DNA of 64,000 bases, taken from the NCBI GenBank assembly GCA_028023455.1, contig JAQFVV010006215.1:7735230-7799229 (forward strand). The letters run 5' to 3'. The DNA is from Epiperipatus broadwayi. Taxonomy: Eukaryota > Onychophora > Udeonychophora > Euonychophora > Peripatidae. The notes beneath the pieces were generated by a model. The model had not been told where the DNA came from, searched no databases, and saw nothing but the letters and a program-made list of their open reading frames with translations. The position numbers and the translations under genes are program-made. Shown piece after piece: positions 1-13,600 of the stretch; position 1 is the stretch's first letter, and each line of letters begins with the position of its first letter.

Positions 1-1741
1 ATCCACAACATGGAAATCAGACAACAAATTATGAAAACATGCTTACACTAAAAATTAATATTATAATTAGATATTTTGTTGATTTAAGTATAGTTAATAG
101 ATAAACAATTGAGACTTTAAGAGAATATTTTATGATTCATATTGATTAAACTAGTAATTTCATATATTAAAATAATATCAATTATAAAACATTATTTTTT
201 TCAAGTTCTAATACAAAAAATTATCTATTAATTAAATGAATGCATGTATTCTTAATTACAAAGTAACCTATCAATCCATTCTTCTGTCAAATTATTGAAA
301 ATTATTAGTCTAGGATTTAACCTAAGCAGGTTGCAAATGCATAAATGTCTCTTGGCATTATTTTGAAATCTACTCTTAATTGCACTTAATTTTGTAATCA
401 TGCTGATTTTTGTACATTGAAATGGGTAGAGAAGTATACAGAATGCATTACAGTTAAATAATTGTGAGGAATGGTAAATGAGAATAATTAAGTTAAAATC
501 TTAAGAGTTGTGGAAAATGAATATGAATTAAAAAAATTGTTTGGGGTTATATAAGAAATTTATGTAAAATATGAAAGTATGTATGTTAACATTAAAGAGA
601 AATATTTTTATTTGATGCAAGGGCAGGAAATTTAGATTTGAAATGAAGATTTGGATTATAGATCTAGCTTATATTGAAGATAGGAGAAAGAGTATTTAAC
701 GTTTATTTTTGAAGTGTAGGATGTTGACAGTGAATCAGGATAAACTGAATGAAGAATGGGAAATCCAGAAATAAAAAAATATGAAAGAGATAGAAATTTT
801 ATATTTCTTTTTTGGAATCTTTATAACAAAAGTAGGTGATAAAAGGACTTAATAATGGATCTATTGAAACAGCTTTTATTAAATTAGGATAGGAAGGAAA
901 AATGAAATGAAACTAGAAAAATTAATGAGCAATAAGAAATAAATGAGTTTATTGTAATATATAAAGGTATTTCTGAGTATAAAGCCTATTCTCAAAAACT
1001 TCTGGCTTCATTTAAGGAAAAGCCATTTAATATCATATTATGTAATGGAAAAATATTTCACTACTTTGATAAATAGGAAAAAGGAATTATACAATTAATT
1101 GGGAAAAAAGGCAAGAAAATATGCTACATTTCTTACATAACAAAAGATTGGTGGACATGCATTGAGTATGAATTGTGAGCATCTTTAAGATGAGTCTTTA
1201 AAGGGAAGTGAGATAGATGTTTTTTAAAACAATAAAAATTAAAAGTCAATTAAAAATATTAGGAAGGTTATGTTATGTAAATGAAAATAAATTATTTCAA
1301 ATAGTTTTAACTAATTATATGAAGAAGATAACAAATATGTTTATAAAAATAATTTATAATATATGAAGCTATAGTGTCAATCTATTTTTACATATTTATA
1401 TAAGAAGTGGTATAAATATGTAAGAATGTATTGTTATTATGATTAATAGGAAAAGAAGATACATAAGTTTGTTTAAAAAAAAGTACACTTATGGAAAATA
1501 AGTATTAATAAAAAAAAAAAGGTTTAGAATTATATAAACATAAAATATAAAAGGATGTGTGGTGCAAGGGAGCTCATTATTATTTGGTGCTAGGACTAAA
1601 GTTTTGTCTATCAGAAAAAAAAAGACAGAAAGTGATTAAGAATTTGGATTATATTTGTATATTTAATTTGTTATAATAAAATATATATATTTATACATTG
1701 TAAGAATAAATTATAATATATGTGTATATCATAGATAATAA

Positions 1742-1880
1742 TCATGCTTTGATAAAGATACATCGTATTGAAAGTCTGGCTTAGTAAAGTTATAAATATT
1801 GTTTTAGACCAACATTTATTATTGCAATAGTTGTTAAATATCTACATACTCTTGTAGAATTTATTTTATTATGTATATGT
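1742..1880 (+). repeat. Dispersed repeat, copy 1 (also at 52.3-52.7 kb)
   Basis: The sequence from TGCTTTGATAAAGATACAT to the TAGAATTTATTTTATT run is repeated with moderate divergence at 52594-52735, and inverted at 52322-52470. The shared core reads GAAAG-CTGGCT-AG-AA-GT followed by a stretch ending in ACATACTC. I see no coding capacity. The family is unknown to me. Confidence 0.6.
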
Positions 1881-2308
1881 TGTGTATATTATAACTCTGA
1901 ATAAATTCGTTGGACCATCAAAACTGCCAACTATTTTTGAAAGTTTGAAATAATAAAGTATTGCATTTGCATTGCATAAAGTGCATAGAAGAATAGGTTA
2001 TTATTATTTATTAGTATAGAACTATAGATATAGTTTTTATGATGGGAGGCAGAATAATGAATATTTATTTTTTAATGTTGTGGGACATTGAAGGACAAAT
2101 TGTATGAAGATTGGAAAAGTCCAAAGACTAGGGAATGAAAAAGGTAGAAATTCATGATTTTTTGTTTATATTCTTGAATGATAAAAAAGGAAGATATGGA
2201 AAAATAAAATAGTAGAAGTAACAAAACCATTTTTTTTATAAAATGGGATAGAAAAAGAGATGACATTATAAGAATAAATATCAATAAGTAATAAAAAGTA
2301 AATGAAAG

Positions 2309-2600
2309 TGTAGTGGTATATAATGATTTCAAAGAGAGAAAATGTTTATCTTGGCTATCAGAGGTTCTGGGTATATGCTGTAAACATTAAAACTTTGGAT
2401 TATGACTAAAAAGAAGTCATTTTACTTCATACATTATATTATATCACATTATAGAAATAATGGAAGGAAAGAAGTAGTTGGATTTACAGTGGTATAAAAA
2501 GATTTCAAAGAAAAATATTTTTTCTTTTGACTAACGGAATTTTGGGGCATATTATCTATACATTGAAACTTAAATGTGTTTGTCTAAGGAGAAAGTATTT
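2309..2600. repeat. Diverged two-copy direct duplication
   Basis: Blocks at about 2309-2420 and 2485-2600 resemble each other. Each begins AGTGGTATA followed by GATTTCAAAGA, then continues through a CTATCAGAGG-like or CTAACGGAAT-like segment and a shared CATT-AAACTT. Divergence is high, so the duplication is old. Confidence 0.4.
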
Positions 2601-3280
2601 TATATAATATCATCACTATTACATGGTTGTGAATTTATTTTTAAATTTATTTATTTTTATTATAAATTTTAAAATTTTTTTCATGTATTAAAAAGCATTA
2701 AGAACATTGATGTTTGTAAAGTATGACTGTAAAATTAAAGCAAGAAACAATAAAATAAGAGATTTCAGGAAGTCTTCAAGAAATTACATAATGACTCATG
2801 GCTGTACAATCAAGACTTAATGGATTTATTGTAATGAATTTAATTTGTTACTTATTGAAAATAACATAGAATAGTCAAACTCATGAAGAATATCAGTAAG
2901 AAGATGAAGGCTTGCATTTTATTACGCCATAATAATTTTTTTGAATGTTTAATATTGATTAAATAAAAGAATGATTCTTAGTATGTAAAGTATTTGAAGT
3001 ATCTTCAAAAATTGTCAACTAACAAATTGGTAAATTAACCAATACTCAGAAAATAAGGATGATTTTAAATCACTTGTTTAAAATAGGAAAAGAGTAGTTT
3101 CATAAGAAATCTTAGTTTCCTTTGAGTGATTTTTTTATTGAGGAAAGATTTTGAATGTTGTTGACGAAATTGATCCATTTTTAAAACAATCTATTGAGCA
3201 CTACACTTAAGTTTATTACCCAATAAAAATAAAATGCTTGCTATATTGCATGCCAATAAGTAGAGAAGAGAGAAATGTGT

Positions 3281-3720
3281 ATAGAAACCAATCCCTACCT
3301 TGTGTGAGTGGTGTAATGAATATTATATTACAGAAATATTACCCATTATTGGATAATCTCAAGTCTAATAAATGATTAATATAAAGTATTAATACACTTT
3401 CATTCAATGATTTGTGTCAAAGTTGTCAGGGCAGCATGTTTGACACTTATGAAATAGTCTGTGGTAATTTTCTTCATACATATGTGTAAGAGATTGTGAT
3501 CTGGGCCAACTGATGAGTGCTGGTTCAGCATGAAATGCACATCTTTTTCATATGGCTTGGTTCATATGTTTATAATTACATCTCCCTACAAGGTATTAAA
3601 AGCATATAGAAAACAGTCCCTACCTTGTATGAGAGTGGTGTAATGAAAATTGCACTACAGAAATATTATTCAGTATTAGATAATTTCAATCTAATAAATG
3701 ATTAATAAAAATTATTAATG
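3281..3720 (+). repeat. Direct repeat pair flanking a dispersed repeat
   Basis: Blocks 3281-3395 and 3604-3720 are similar along their whole length. Both carry CCCTACCTTGT, then GAGTGGTGTAATGAA, a CTACAGAAATATTA-type segment and TCTAATAAATGATTAATA. The 3475-3580 repeat lies between them. This may be one composite element or an insertion inside a tandem duplication. Confidence 0.6.
3475..3580 (+). repeat. Dispersed SINE-like repeat, copy A
   Basis: The core CCAACTGATGAGTGCTGGTT followed by CAGCATGAAATGCAC recurs at 56925-57040 (+) and in reverse orientation at 51995-52080. All three copies are flanked by CATATGTGT-like sequence. No protein is encoded. The spread of similar copies suggests a short interspersed repeat, but I see no RNA polymerase III boxes that would prove it. 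Confidence 0.55.
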
Positions 3721-6124
3721 TGTTTAGCATATTTTCAGTCGACTTAGAAATCAAGCACAGTGATGAATAATCTCTGACATAAGCTGGAATTCTTTGTCAC
3801 AACTGAAACTGAAAGATCTTGATATGATTGTCAGCTAAGAAGAAACATTAAAGCGAAATTAGAGAATTTTCTAAATGGTGTTTTGTTTAAAAAAAAAATT
3901 AGAAAAACTATATTTTAAATGCCATTATTGGCACAGCATCAGCTAATATGATCAAGGAGCAAGTGGAAAATGTGATTAAGCACATTTATTGCCATCAAAA
4001 ATCAAATATTGTATTAGAAGGATATTTGATTATTAAAAATTAGTTAAATAGTTCAGTAATTGTCTTTCTAATGTAGCAAAAATAAAATGAAGTTATCAGT
4101 GACAAGGCAAGAGTGGCATTCCACTCTAGTGCTATCTAGTAATAAGTTTGAGTAACCAGTAAATATCAGATACATATAAAATCACTAAGGATAGGGATTT
4201 TATATCCATATGGTAATCATTAATTACTTGAACTTAAACTAGATGGTATTAGAATGGAGAACTTAAATATTTTTTATTCTGGGAATTTGGTATTTTGTTG
4301 TTGTTATTAAGTTATCATTGAGGCAAATAATTCCAATAAATATTATGGTTAATCAGAAAACTGTTTTATCTACATTAAATAAGATAAATTCATCATACAT
4401 AGGATTTAATTTTGTTGCTTATTATAGGCAAAAACTATCATAACATCAGGCTTATAAAACTTGAAAAGATGAAGTGCAATTATTCTTCATTAACTACCTA
4501 AGAGCATTTCAGTTTCTAGGATCACATGATTTTAGAATAAATCTTCAGTAAGTGTTGGCCAAACTGTATTTTGTTATATATTTTTAGATAGATCTTTAAT
4601 TGTACATTAAAAAATGATAGTTATAGTAAAAAAATAAAGTTAATCTGCTTTTTCTATTTTCATTTGAAATAGTAATCCACTTTATGATAAAGTCATATAT
4701 TCTAAGCTGGAATAATCAATGCCTCAATCCGATTCCCTAATTAGTTTCTATTTATTGGTCTTTGTTACTGACAAGTATTAGATTCATGGACACACACATA
4801 TCTAGAAAGTCACCTTTAGTTTTGGGGGGAAATATTTAAAGTTTAAGTTGGGGACAGTCACCTGCTTCCTGCTTTTGACACTATCTTGAAATCATCTCAA
4901 TTAATGTAGTTACATGAAATTATTCTTTTAAAAGGGTTTAGTCAATAGATTTTGAACAAGTGGTGAAGGATTGGTTTCATTTTTAAAAATTCTGTTATGA
5001 TTTTCTTATTTTTTAATTGTCTTGTGCAATTTGGAATTCAAAGAACATTAGACTTTGGCTAATATCCTGGTTTATCCAGTTGTATATAGTTTTAATTCAA
5101 AAGTGTATTAAACTATAAGACTACTATTATATCAAACATATTCTTGAAGATTTAAATCATATCTTATCAGTTAAATAAGAAATTCAGCTAAAAGTGAATT
5201 TTGACTTTCTAAAAAAAAAAAGGTAAAGATGAACTGTAGACTATGAAACTCTAAGAGAAGGATACTTCCTTTCTTCAGTGATGAAAGTTGCATCATGGGT
5301 TCAGGATATCCAGGATTATTACATCTGCCTTCCTGTGGTGAAGACAACATTATATTTTATGAATATTACTTTGTTCAGTTAAATGTAATAGCATTCATAG
5401 GACCTAGAACCTTTATGCATTAACTAATGAAAGTAGCCAAATTCTTATTTATTGACCGATATTAGATAGTTAACTGAATTGGATATGGGTCAGATGTAAT
5501 ACTGACTAATTGAAAGTAAAATCCTCAACTCTTACAAGAATCATTAAACCTAGACTCAAACTTTATAGCATAATTGGATAAATGGTTGTGTTAATTACTA
5601 CAAGACAAGGCCCTCTTTTGTTTTGGTATCTGTCTTAATACATATTTCAGAGGGGGGTGGAATGCTCTATTTCCATTTAATCTGATAAGATGGCTCAATT
5701 AAAAAAAATCAAAAATATTATATAAATAAACCCATTTGTTCAACTTTGGCTGATTTGAGTATATTTATGTATACTACTATAAAGGCAAAAATTTTTTTTT
5801 GTCATTTCTTTTTTTGTAATCAAGAAGATATCTTAAATAAATGAATAAATTGATTTGAAAATAATATTTATTTGCTTGCAGCTTGGAATAAAACATTTGA
5901 AAGCATTTCTTTATACTATTTGAACCACATATTTAGTTTGTAATAGTGTTAACTGTGTATTTTAACAATACTATACTTTCAATGTTGGGGAACAAGAATA
6001 ATATCAAAAACATTTTTTAAATTAAATTTCTTTTTGGATGGCACAATGCAAAATGTTATTTTAAGATATTACCAGTGCTGATAATCCAGTAATTATTTTA
6101 ATATCATTAGACATTTTATTCACA

Positions 6125-6435
6125 TGATCACCATTTCTTATGCTTTCTCAAGCTGTTAAAACAGGCAAAACTCTCCATACAGTAGTGCAACTCAGTACAA
6201 GCCAGAGTAATCAATGGATGCAAAAAGGTTTGTGTATAAAATCCCTATCTAGTGCCTACTTATCCAATATCCCCAGACTAGTTTCTAGCTTGTGACTTTC
6301 ATCAATGAGCAGCCTTGGATCTGAGAGCACTGCACCTAGATCTTAGGATCCAATGTAACTTTTGAGTAGCCACCATTTACCTCTTTAGTTAACTATAAAA
6401 CTGTGAGTCCAAAATTGAAAACGCAGTAATATTTT
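6125..6435 (+). repeat. SINE-like repeat, copy 1
   Basis: A 300-bp block contains GTTAAAACAGGCAAAACT, then AGAGTAATCAATGGATGCA, ATAAAATCCCTATCTAG and GACTAGTTTCTAGCTTGTG. It is closely repeated at 6578-6870 and again at the window's right edge (63844-64000), where it is cut off by the window end. The two neighbouring copies also share the 3' segment AACTATAAAACTGTGAGTCC. No open frame is conserved between copies. Confidence 0.7.
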
Positions 6436-6577
6436 CAATCCAAGTTCATTAGCTTATGTAGTCATATAGATCTGAACTCAGTTCAGCACTCATACATTTT
6501 AGTGTCTTGGTTCTTTAATAACCATAGCCACCACTATTTTATTAGGCAGGATTGACATTAAATCACTAAACATCCTA

Positions 6578-6870
6578 TGATCATTTTTTATGCTTGCTCA
6601 AACTGTTAAAACAGGCAAAACACTCCAAACATTAATGCCACTTAGTGCAAGCCAGAGTAATCAATGGATGCAAGAAGGTTTTTGCATAAAATCCCTATCT
6701 AGCTCCTACTCATCCAATATCCTCAGACTTGTTTCTAGCTTGTGGCTTTTATCAGTGAGGAGCCTTCGATCTGAGATCACTGCACCTAGATCTTAGGATT
6801 CAATGTAACCATCCTTTTACCCCTTTGTTAACTATAAAACTGTGAGTCCAAAATTGAAAACACAATAATA
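6578..6870 (+). repeat. SINE-like repeat, copy 2
   Basis: This is a near-parallel copy of 6125-6435, about 450 bases downstream in the same orientation. The apparent 68-codon frame at 6590 lies inside the repeat, is broken in copy 1, and should not be taken as a gene. Confidence 0.7.
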
Positions 6871-7506
6871 ATGAATTTAGGTAAAAAGGATAAGATCTCT
6901 TGAAAGTTTTATCTTGTGCTTTGGATTGAGAGTATTTCATGTACTGAATAAACCAGTGTTAAAATGTTGATCTAGTCCAAAAGATATCTCTTGAACTATA
7001 TAAAAGATATCTTCTTTTGAATTGGCTGCATGAAATTCGGTCTTTTATATATTTATTCACAAAGGGCATAGCTGAAATTACTTAATATATGGTAGAGTAA
7101 TTTGTAATTGTACACATATATGCAGAGCTGATGGATGGTTGTGATACAATTGAATTAAGATGAAAGATGCACTAATAAAAACAAAACTTGAAAAAAATAT
7201 ATACATATGGTACAAATAAATAATAATAATATTTAACTTAAGTACTTTTGTTAATTTAGATTGTATTCATTATTAACTGAACATATGTGATGAGAAACAT
7301 ATACCTTATGGTTTCCATGAACTGTATATTTCATTATTAGCACATAATTATGTGACATATTTTTTTCTCATCCACATAAGTTTAGTTAATAATGATTATG
7401 ATCTAAGCAATTTGAAATTACTTCTGTGCAAGTTATATATACTATTATTTATTTACATCATTATTATAATTTAGAAGTTTTACCCTATATGTTTATTTTT
7501 TTGAAG

Positions 7507-7629
7507 AGTGGAGATCCTGACAAAATATTTACAATACAAATGCAAAGCTTTGGGGCTAGTTTATTTTTAAATAAGACCTTGGATTATGAGAAGCAGTCCG
7601 AAGATTATAATTTAACATTGCAAGTTAAA
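7507..7629 (+). CDS. Cadherin exon 1 of the window (41 codons, phase 0 to 0)
   Basis: The acceptor is a T-rich tract ending in AAG before AGTGGAGAT; the donor is GTAAGT at 7630. It encodes the second half of an extracellular cadherin repeat: SGDPDKIF, then a LDYE motif (the calcium-binding LDRE equivalent) and LTLQVK. It joins in frame to DFGVPSLS of the next exon, giving the classic cadherin order. An acceptor at 7473-7474 is possible but would add non-cadherin residues. Confidence 0.85.
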
Positions 7630-10600
7630 GTAAGTTGTGATAATCGATAAGAAAAAAATTCAAAACATCTTTTAATTATTGCTAGTGTTGTTTTTACATT
7701 AATTGTTTTGCATAATTTATATGTTTATTAAGGATTTTGGAGTCCCTTCTCTCTCATCAACGTCTTATATAACAGTCTCCGTGGAAGATGGTGATGATCA
7801 GGCTCCAGTATTTACTCACACACTCTACAGAGGCAATATCTCTGATGTAAGATTTTATCATACTTTTTTTTTTAAATGGGAGGTGAGGCAGGGAATCATT
7901 TAATAATAACTATTTCTGTAAATGTTTTCAAAACTTTATTACTTTTTTCATGTATTTCATTTATTACATATAAATAAAATGAAGTAGCACTGATTATTAT
8001 ATGTATATAATATAGTTTTTTTGTTCTTATATGTGATAAAACACTCTTCTATATGGTAGAAAAACATCTAATGCAACTAATTGTACCATTTTGTAATTTA
8101 ACTAAAAGCTAACTCTATTTTCAATGCTGTTTGCCATAGATCAAGATTGTTAACTATCAGATCATGGTGGTCACTTCAAAGGTAAGGTTAAAACACAGCT
8201 TATTTGAAGTGAATGCCATTCTTTAATAGCTAATTATTTATAATTCATATGTTATGATTATGGTACAAAACACTGAAAATATATTTAGCTAAAGTTAAAT
8301 TATAAAGAAGTACAAATTCATTAAATTTTGCTGGATGTTTTTCTATATTGTATAAAGTTATTTTAATATATATATTATACCAGATGGGCCAAAGATAAGA
8401 CAATGAACACAGCAATACTGACGATGATGTTGATCATCTGAACACCATGACATGCCTTGGGCAGTCATAATGATATAGCATGTGATCAATTTTCAGAATC
8501 AATGCTAAAATGCCAACGATTAAAATTTTATTCTGCCAGCACAATATTGGCTAGTACCTAAATCATTGTCAGAAATGCACATCGTTTATGATTTATGTCT
8601 CTTGTTTATTTAAAGTATAATCTTAATGAAATAATATGGATGAACTGGTTATACTTCCCTAACAATAATTATTCCTATTTACTTACTTATCTGGACTAAC
8701 CATAAAGAGACTATTGGTTAGCACAAATCAGGTTTGATTATTTTGAAGGCAAAAATGCTTTTATATATTCTGACATCGACCTCTTTTGAATTTGAAGAAA
8801 TGATTTGGCTTTCACTACTTCTTTGCTTTATTGTAATAAATTATTTGCAGTTTAGCATAACTTAAGAACACTTGAAGAAAAGCCATAATTAAACTTGAAA
8901 ATAAACTGTATTCTGTGTAATCAAATTGAGAATTGAATAAAGAAATGAAATATCTACTATTATTTTTAATTTTAAAATAACAATTTAATGAATTAACAAA
9001 TTATGGTAATAATAAAGCAATTTGAAATATATGGAAATCATGTTTTATTATATTCTATACACATTAAGTTACCCTTATATGGTAGGTACATTTATAAATA
9101 CATACATAAACCCAACATGATGTGTCTATTTGCATATATTTCTGGCCATATGCAATACTTTAGTGATCTCTCCTCGCCATTTAACTTTTTCAAAGATATA
9201 TGTATGTACTGTATAAAATCATTTGTTGATTATATTTACACTTTATAAAATAAAAAAGTTTGTTGTTTAATATCGTGTAATAAAAAAAATATACATAAAA
9301 ATTGTGATATATCAGTGAAAAAAAAAAAAAATTCTATAAAATTTTCAAAAGAGATTCGAAGAAAAATGATTGTGAAAAGTTTACACATTAATTAATCTAT
9401 TATTAAATAACGGCTAGTGACTTTAAATATTTGAATTAAATAGAATGCAATAAAGGTTAAAATCTCACCAAATATTCAGTGGAACTATATTCATATTTTT
9501 CTTATCCTTTTAGTTTTGTTTAGTTTTATTTACTTTTTTATTTGTTTGTGTTTTACTCACATTTAACAATGTTTAAATAACTATTTTCTTGGCAGGTTTT
9601 CACTATTTTCCAGAGCTGTTCTTTAATATCAATTGCTTGGATGATTTTACTCTGATGAACCATAATTTTCTTTACATTATTTTTATTTTAGTTTAATGGT
9701 TGATTTTCATTTTTTCCACATCTCTTTGGTTAAAAAATGAGTTGTTGATTCTGGGAGACATTTCATCTCATAGAATGACAAATAGACAAGTTATAAGACA
9801 TAGCTCTACACCTATTCTTTCCCAAGGCTACATTTACAGGCAGTAATAAGATTTAAGTAAGGTATCAAATCATTTTATAATTCAAATCAGTGATGGATAA
9901 CCTCAAGATTGTATTTGAATAATGATAATGATGACTTGTAATACCTCATGCTGGTTCACTTACTTTCTTCAATGAACTTGAGACTAGCATTTTTCTTTCA
10001 GGAATTACTGTTAATTCTTTCAGTTTTATTGCTGATATCTTCAAACATTAGTGTATAATAACTGAATTTCATTTTCAGATGTTTCAATTGCAATAACAAG
10101 TTGAGAGAAATTAAAAGTATCAACTACTGAAGATCAACCAACTGGTATTCCATTTCATCTCTTATATACCCCCTCTGTCTTTTCACTTTCTCTTATGTAC
10201 AATCTGTTTCCTGAATTGAAAAAACAAGTGACTTGTTGGCTAGATGTGATGACTTATTTGATTTTCAATTAATTATTGATCAATGGGTTATTTAACTGAT
10301 AAATTGATTGCAAAAGAAAACAGCTTAATTGAAATTGTTTTATATACACAACTTTTCACTTCTTGTTCTTTTTAAATTATAGCTCCAACATAATAAATAT
10401 ATAAAATATACATTCTTCTTTTTTCTTCTTAAAACTTGTTTATTCAAACTATAATTTTATTTTTCCTCCATAACAACATTTCAACTACATTCCATAGTCA
10501 TTATCAAATTTCCTTAAATAAAAAACAAAAATAATAACACAAGTAAATAAAATATTAATACATCACAAATATATATATAGTATTCAAATAAAACCACAAT

Positions 10601-13600
10601 ATTATTATTACATCTACAAATATAATTATTTACCTCCTTTCTTATATTTAACTATTTCTTTTAAAATACCTTTATAATTTAATATTCTTATATAATTTTA
10701 TTATCTGTTCTCTAAATCTTTACCCATTAACATTCCTTTTAATACATTTTTATTCCTATATTATCTTATTTTTTTATCTAGATTTATTAACATTCTATTT
10801 AATACTGGTTTATACTGATCAATACAAGCTTCCTCTTTTTTTATTCTCTCTTTAAATTTTTTAACACATTCCAATGGTCTTATATCAAAATTTTCATGCT
10901 TAAATTCCTTTTTATGAATATATATGGCAGATTTTTTATCATATAAATGCTGCCTTAATCTAGTCCTTAATTTATTCTTACTTGTTCCTATATAAGTCAT
11001 ATTTTCATTACCTTTATAAGAATCCATACATTTAATTATATATACTGAATTCATACATTCTAAAGTATCAATCTTATAATAATTTATTAAGTCATTCAAA
11101 CATTGTTTTCTTTTATAAACTGGGCAAATTAATGTATTATACTTCCTATTAAAACACCTAAAAAATTTCGTAATTTTAAAAAATAAATACCTTGATACAC
11201 TAAATCCTATATAAATTATTTTCTTCATTTTTATTCAATTTAATTTTCATTTTTATATTATCAATATTATAAATAGATATCAATCTTTTTACAATATATT
11301 CAAGATAATCATTTTTAATACATTCCTCCCTAATATTATTTATTTCATTTTTAAAAAACATTTCATTTGAACACACCTTAATAGCCTTAATAATCTTATT
11401 TTTAACGATATTAAGCTTACAATGTTTTTTCAATATCAGAGTACCAATTATTAGTTAATCCAAAATATGTATTCTTTCTAAATACTATTGTATCAATATA
11501 AATTATTCCATCCATTCCAAATTTTTAAAAAATTTTTATATCCATATAATCAATAACATAGTTATTTTCTTTTTCCATGGGAAACTTTATTTTATCATTT
11601 TTTGTATTTGTACACCCTAAAAAATTATTTGCTTTTCTAACATTCCCATTAAAAATCAAAAAATAATCATCTACATATCTATTATAAAAAATTGGCTTAT
11701 TTTTACCATTATTAAAAAATTCTTTTTCAAAATTACGCATATATACATTTGTTAAAATACCACTCAAACTATTTCCCATACTCACAAAAGGAAGAATGTA
11801 TATTTTATATGTTTATAACAAAATACCAAGATTTAATTGGAATTATTTGACCTAATCTCAATGATACATTCATTGTGGTTGTGAAAAGGTGCCACTGATC
11901 TAATATGTGCTGTGTCACAGGACTAATATGTAAGTACCAATTATATTATATTACAGTTATATATTTTTGTAAATAATAATATATTGATAATCATGTTAAT
12001 GATTTAGATTTCATATTATATAAATGATATTTTTTATTGCTAAAACTTTTTGTCAGTGAGTCTTATTAATTTTTTTTGTTATAGTATTTCCTTTAAAAAT
12101 GTTTATAGCAGAATAAATTATTTTGTGTAGTATATTATCTTCTTATTAATTTTGGTCTCCCTTTGTTATCATAGTGAAATCGCTTCTTTAACATACGAAA
12201 TTTTGTCTTATTTTTTTTTCTCTAAAATTTACTCTATTTTTTCTATTATTTTAGCACTTTTTTTTAATTGAACTTTTTTCATTCTCATTGTAGTTTTGGT
12301 TCTAATTATTAGTAAATTTTGTTTTAATGCAGTGATAGTAAACCCATGGGTCACATGATCTCTTGAGGTATAGAAAATTTTTTGGAGCATGTAGAATTCT
12401 CAAAAAATTTATATGTAACAATAAAAAAAATGTTTTTGTTTTTTAAAAATATAATAATGTATTTTATTTTTACATAAACCCAGAAGTAATTATTTTGGGA
12501 AAATATTATCCATAATATAACAAATGACACTTTTATATCCTATCATAAAATTAATTAAGAGCATTTAAACTAGTTTCTACATGAAACCACCCAAACTAAC
12601 AACATAAAATTATTACTTCCTAAATTATCTATTACATTACATTTAATAAATAGTAACCTTTTCCACAACATTTAAAGTTAAAACATTTCACATATTTTTC
12701 TCTTTATTTTTTAGATAATGCCTTGTGTTGAAATTGATAAATTCTTATCTTCTACTTTCAATAACAATTTTTATATTTTTCTCTTTAAACATGAATTCAA
12801 TAAACAAAATTAATGGAAAAAATAAAATATTAACTTTGCAAATAAACAAAAATGACTAATAAACAGAAGTAAATTGTCAAAAGCAAAAGACTTCATTTTG
12901 GTTTTAAAAATGTTTTGAAATGAATAAACAATGATTCTTTAAAAATTTAATATTTTTCAGAGCTATCTCACTTCAAATAATAGAAAATCAACAAAATATC
13001 AGAAGAACAATTTTGACAGGAGGCATATTTATTTTCTTTAGTCTCTTATGTTAAAGTTTTATTTGACTATTTTTCTTTAAAAATTCAATAAAATTGAAAT
13101 ATAAATGTCACCTATGTATATAAAAATTAAAATTTAACAATGTTTTAAAAAATAAGTAATAAAAAATAAATTTTATTTAAGCTTATTATCTTGTTTTAAT
13201 ATTATAAACAAAAGGCAATAAATAAAGTGCAAGCATCCTTTCATTTCTGCTCAATATATATTTTTAAATTTCATTGACCGAAGAAGAGACTTTTCTTTTG
13301 TTTACATTTTTTTTATCCCCAGCTCCTGAAATCTAGATTTTTAGTTTCTAATTCACACAAAAATATATTTTTACTTAAAATTTCTATTGTTAGAAATTGA
13401 AAATGATTATAGCCATTAATAGAAGAAATTGTATATTAAGCAGCATGGACACCTTATGGAAACATTATGTAAAAGACTTTAATCAAAATATTTTAGAAAG
13501 TTATGTAGAAATTCTGTCTAAGAAAAGGGATCACAAATAGAAATAAATTGTTTTAGTGACCAATAAACTTCAGCAATAACGTTAATATAACTATAAAATA

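Larger units (their letters stand above)
1..7506. other. Non-coding DNA upstream of the first visible cadherin exon
   Basis: No exon or protein-coding signal that I can support. The stretch is very AT-rich with many stops in every frame. It holds the dispersed and duplicated repeats listed separately (near 1.7, 2.3-2.6, 3.3-3.7 and 6.1-6.9 kb). Because the cadherin starts mid-domain at 7507, this is most likely intron of the same gene, with earlier exons lying before the window. Confidence 0.5.

Noticed and set aside
2072-2332. 86-codon minus frame rich in F, L, I and S
   Set aside because: Low-complexity reading of A-rich DNA inside a duplicated repeat, with no domain.
8140-8182. Possible small exon between CATAG and GTAAGG
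   Set aside because: Cadherin homology is continuous from 7846 to 18753 without it, and 43 bases would break the frame.
12340-12420. Possible hAT terminus (GTGATAGTAAACCCATGGGT)
   Set aside because: No matching inverted end or 8-bp duplication was found.
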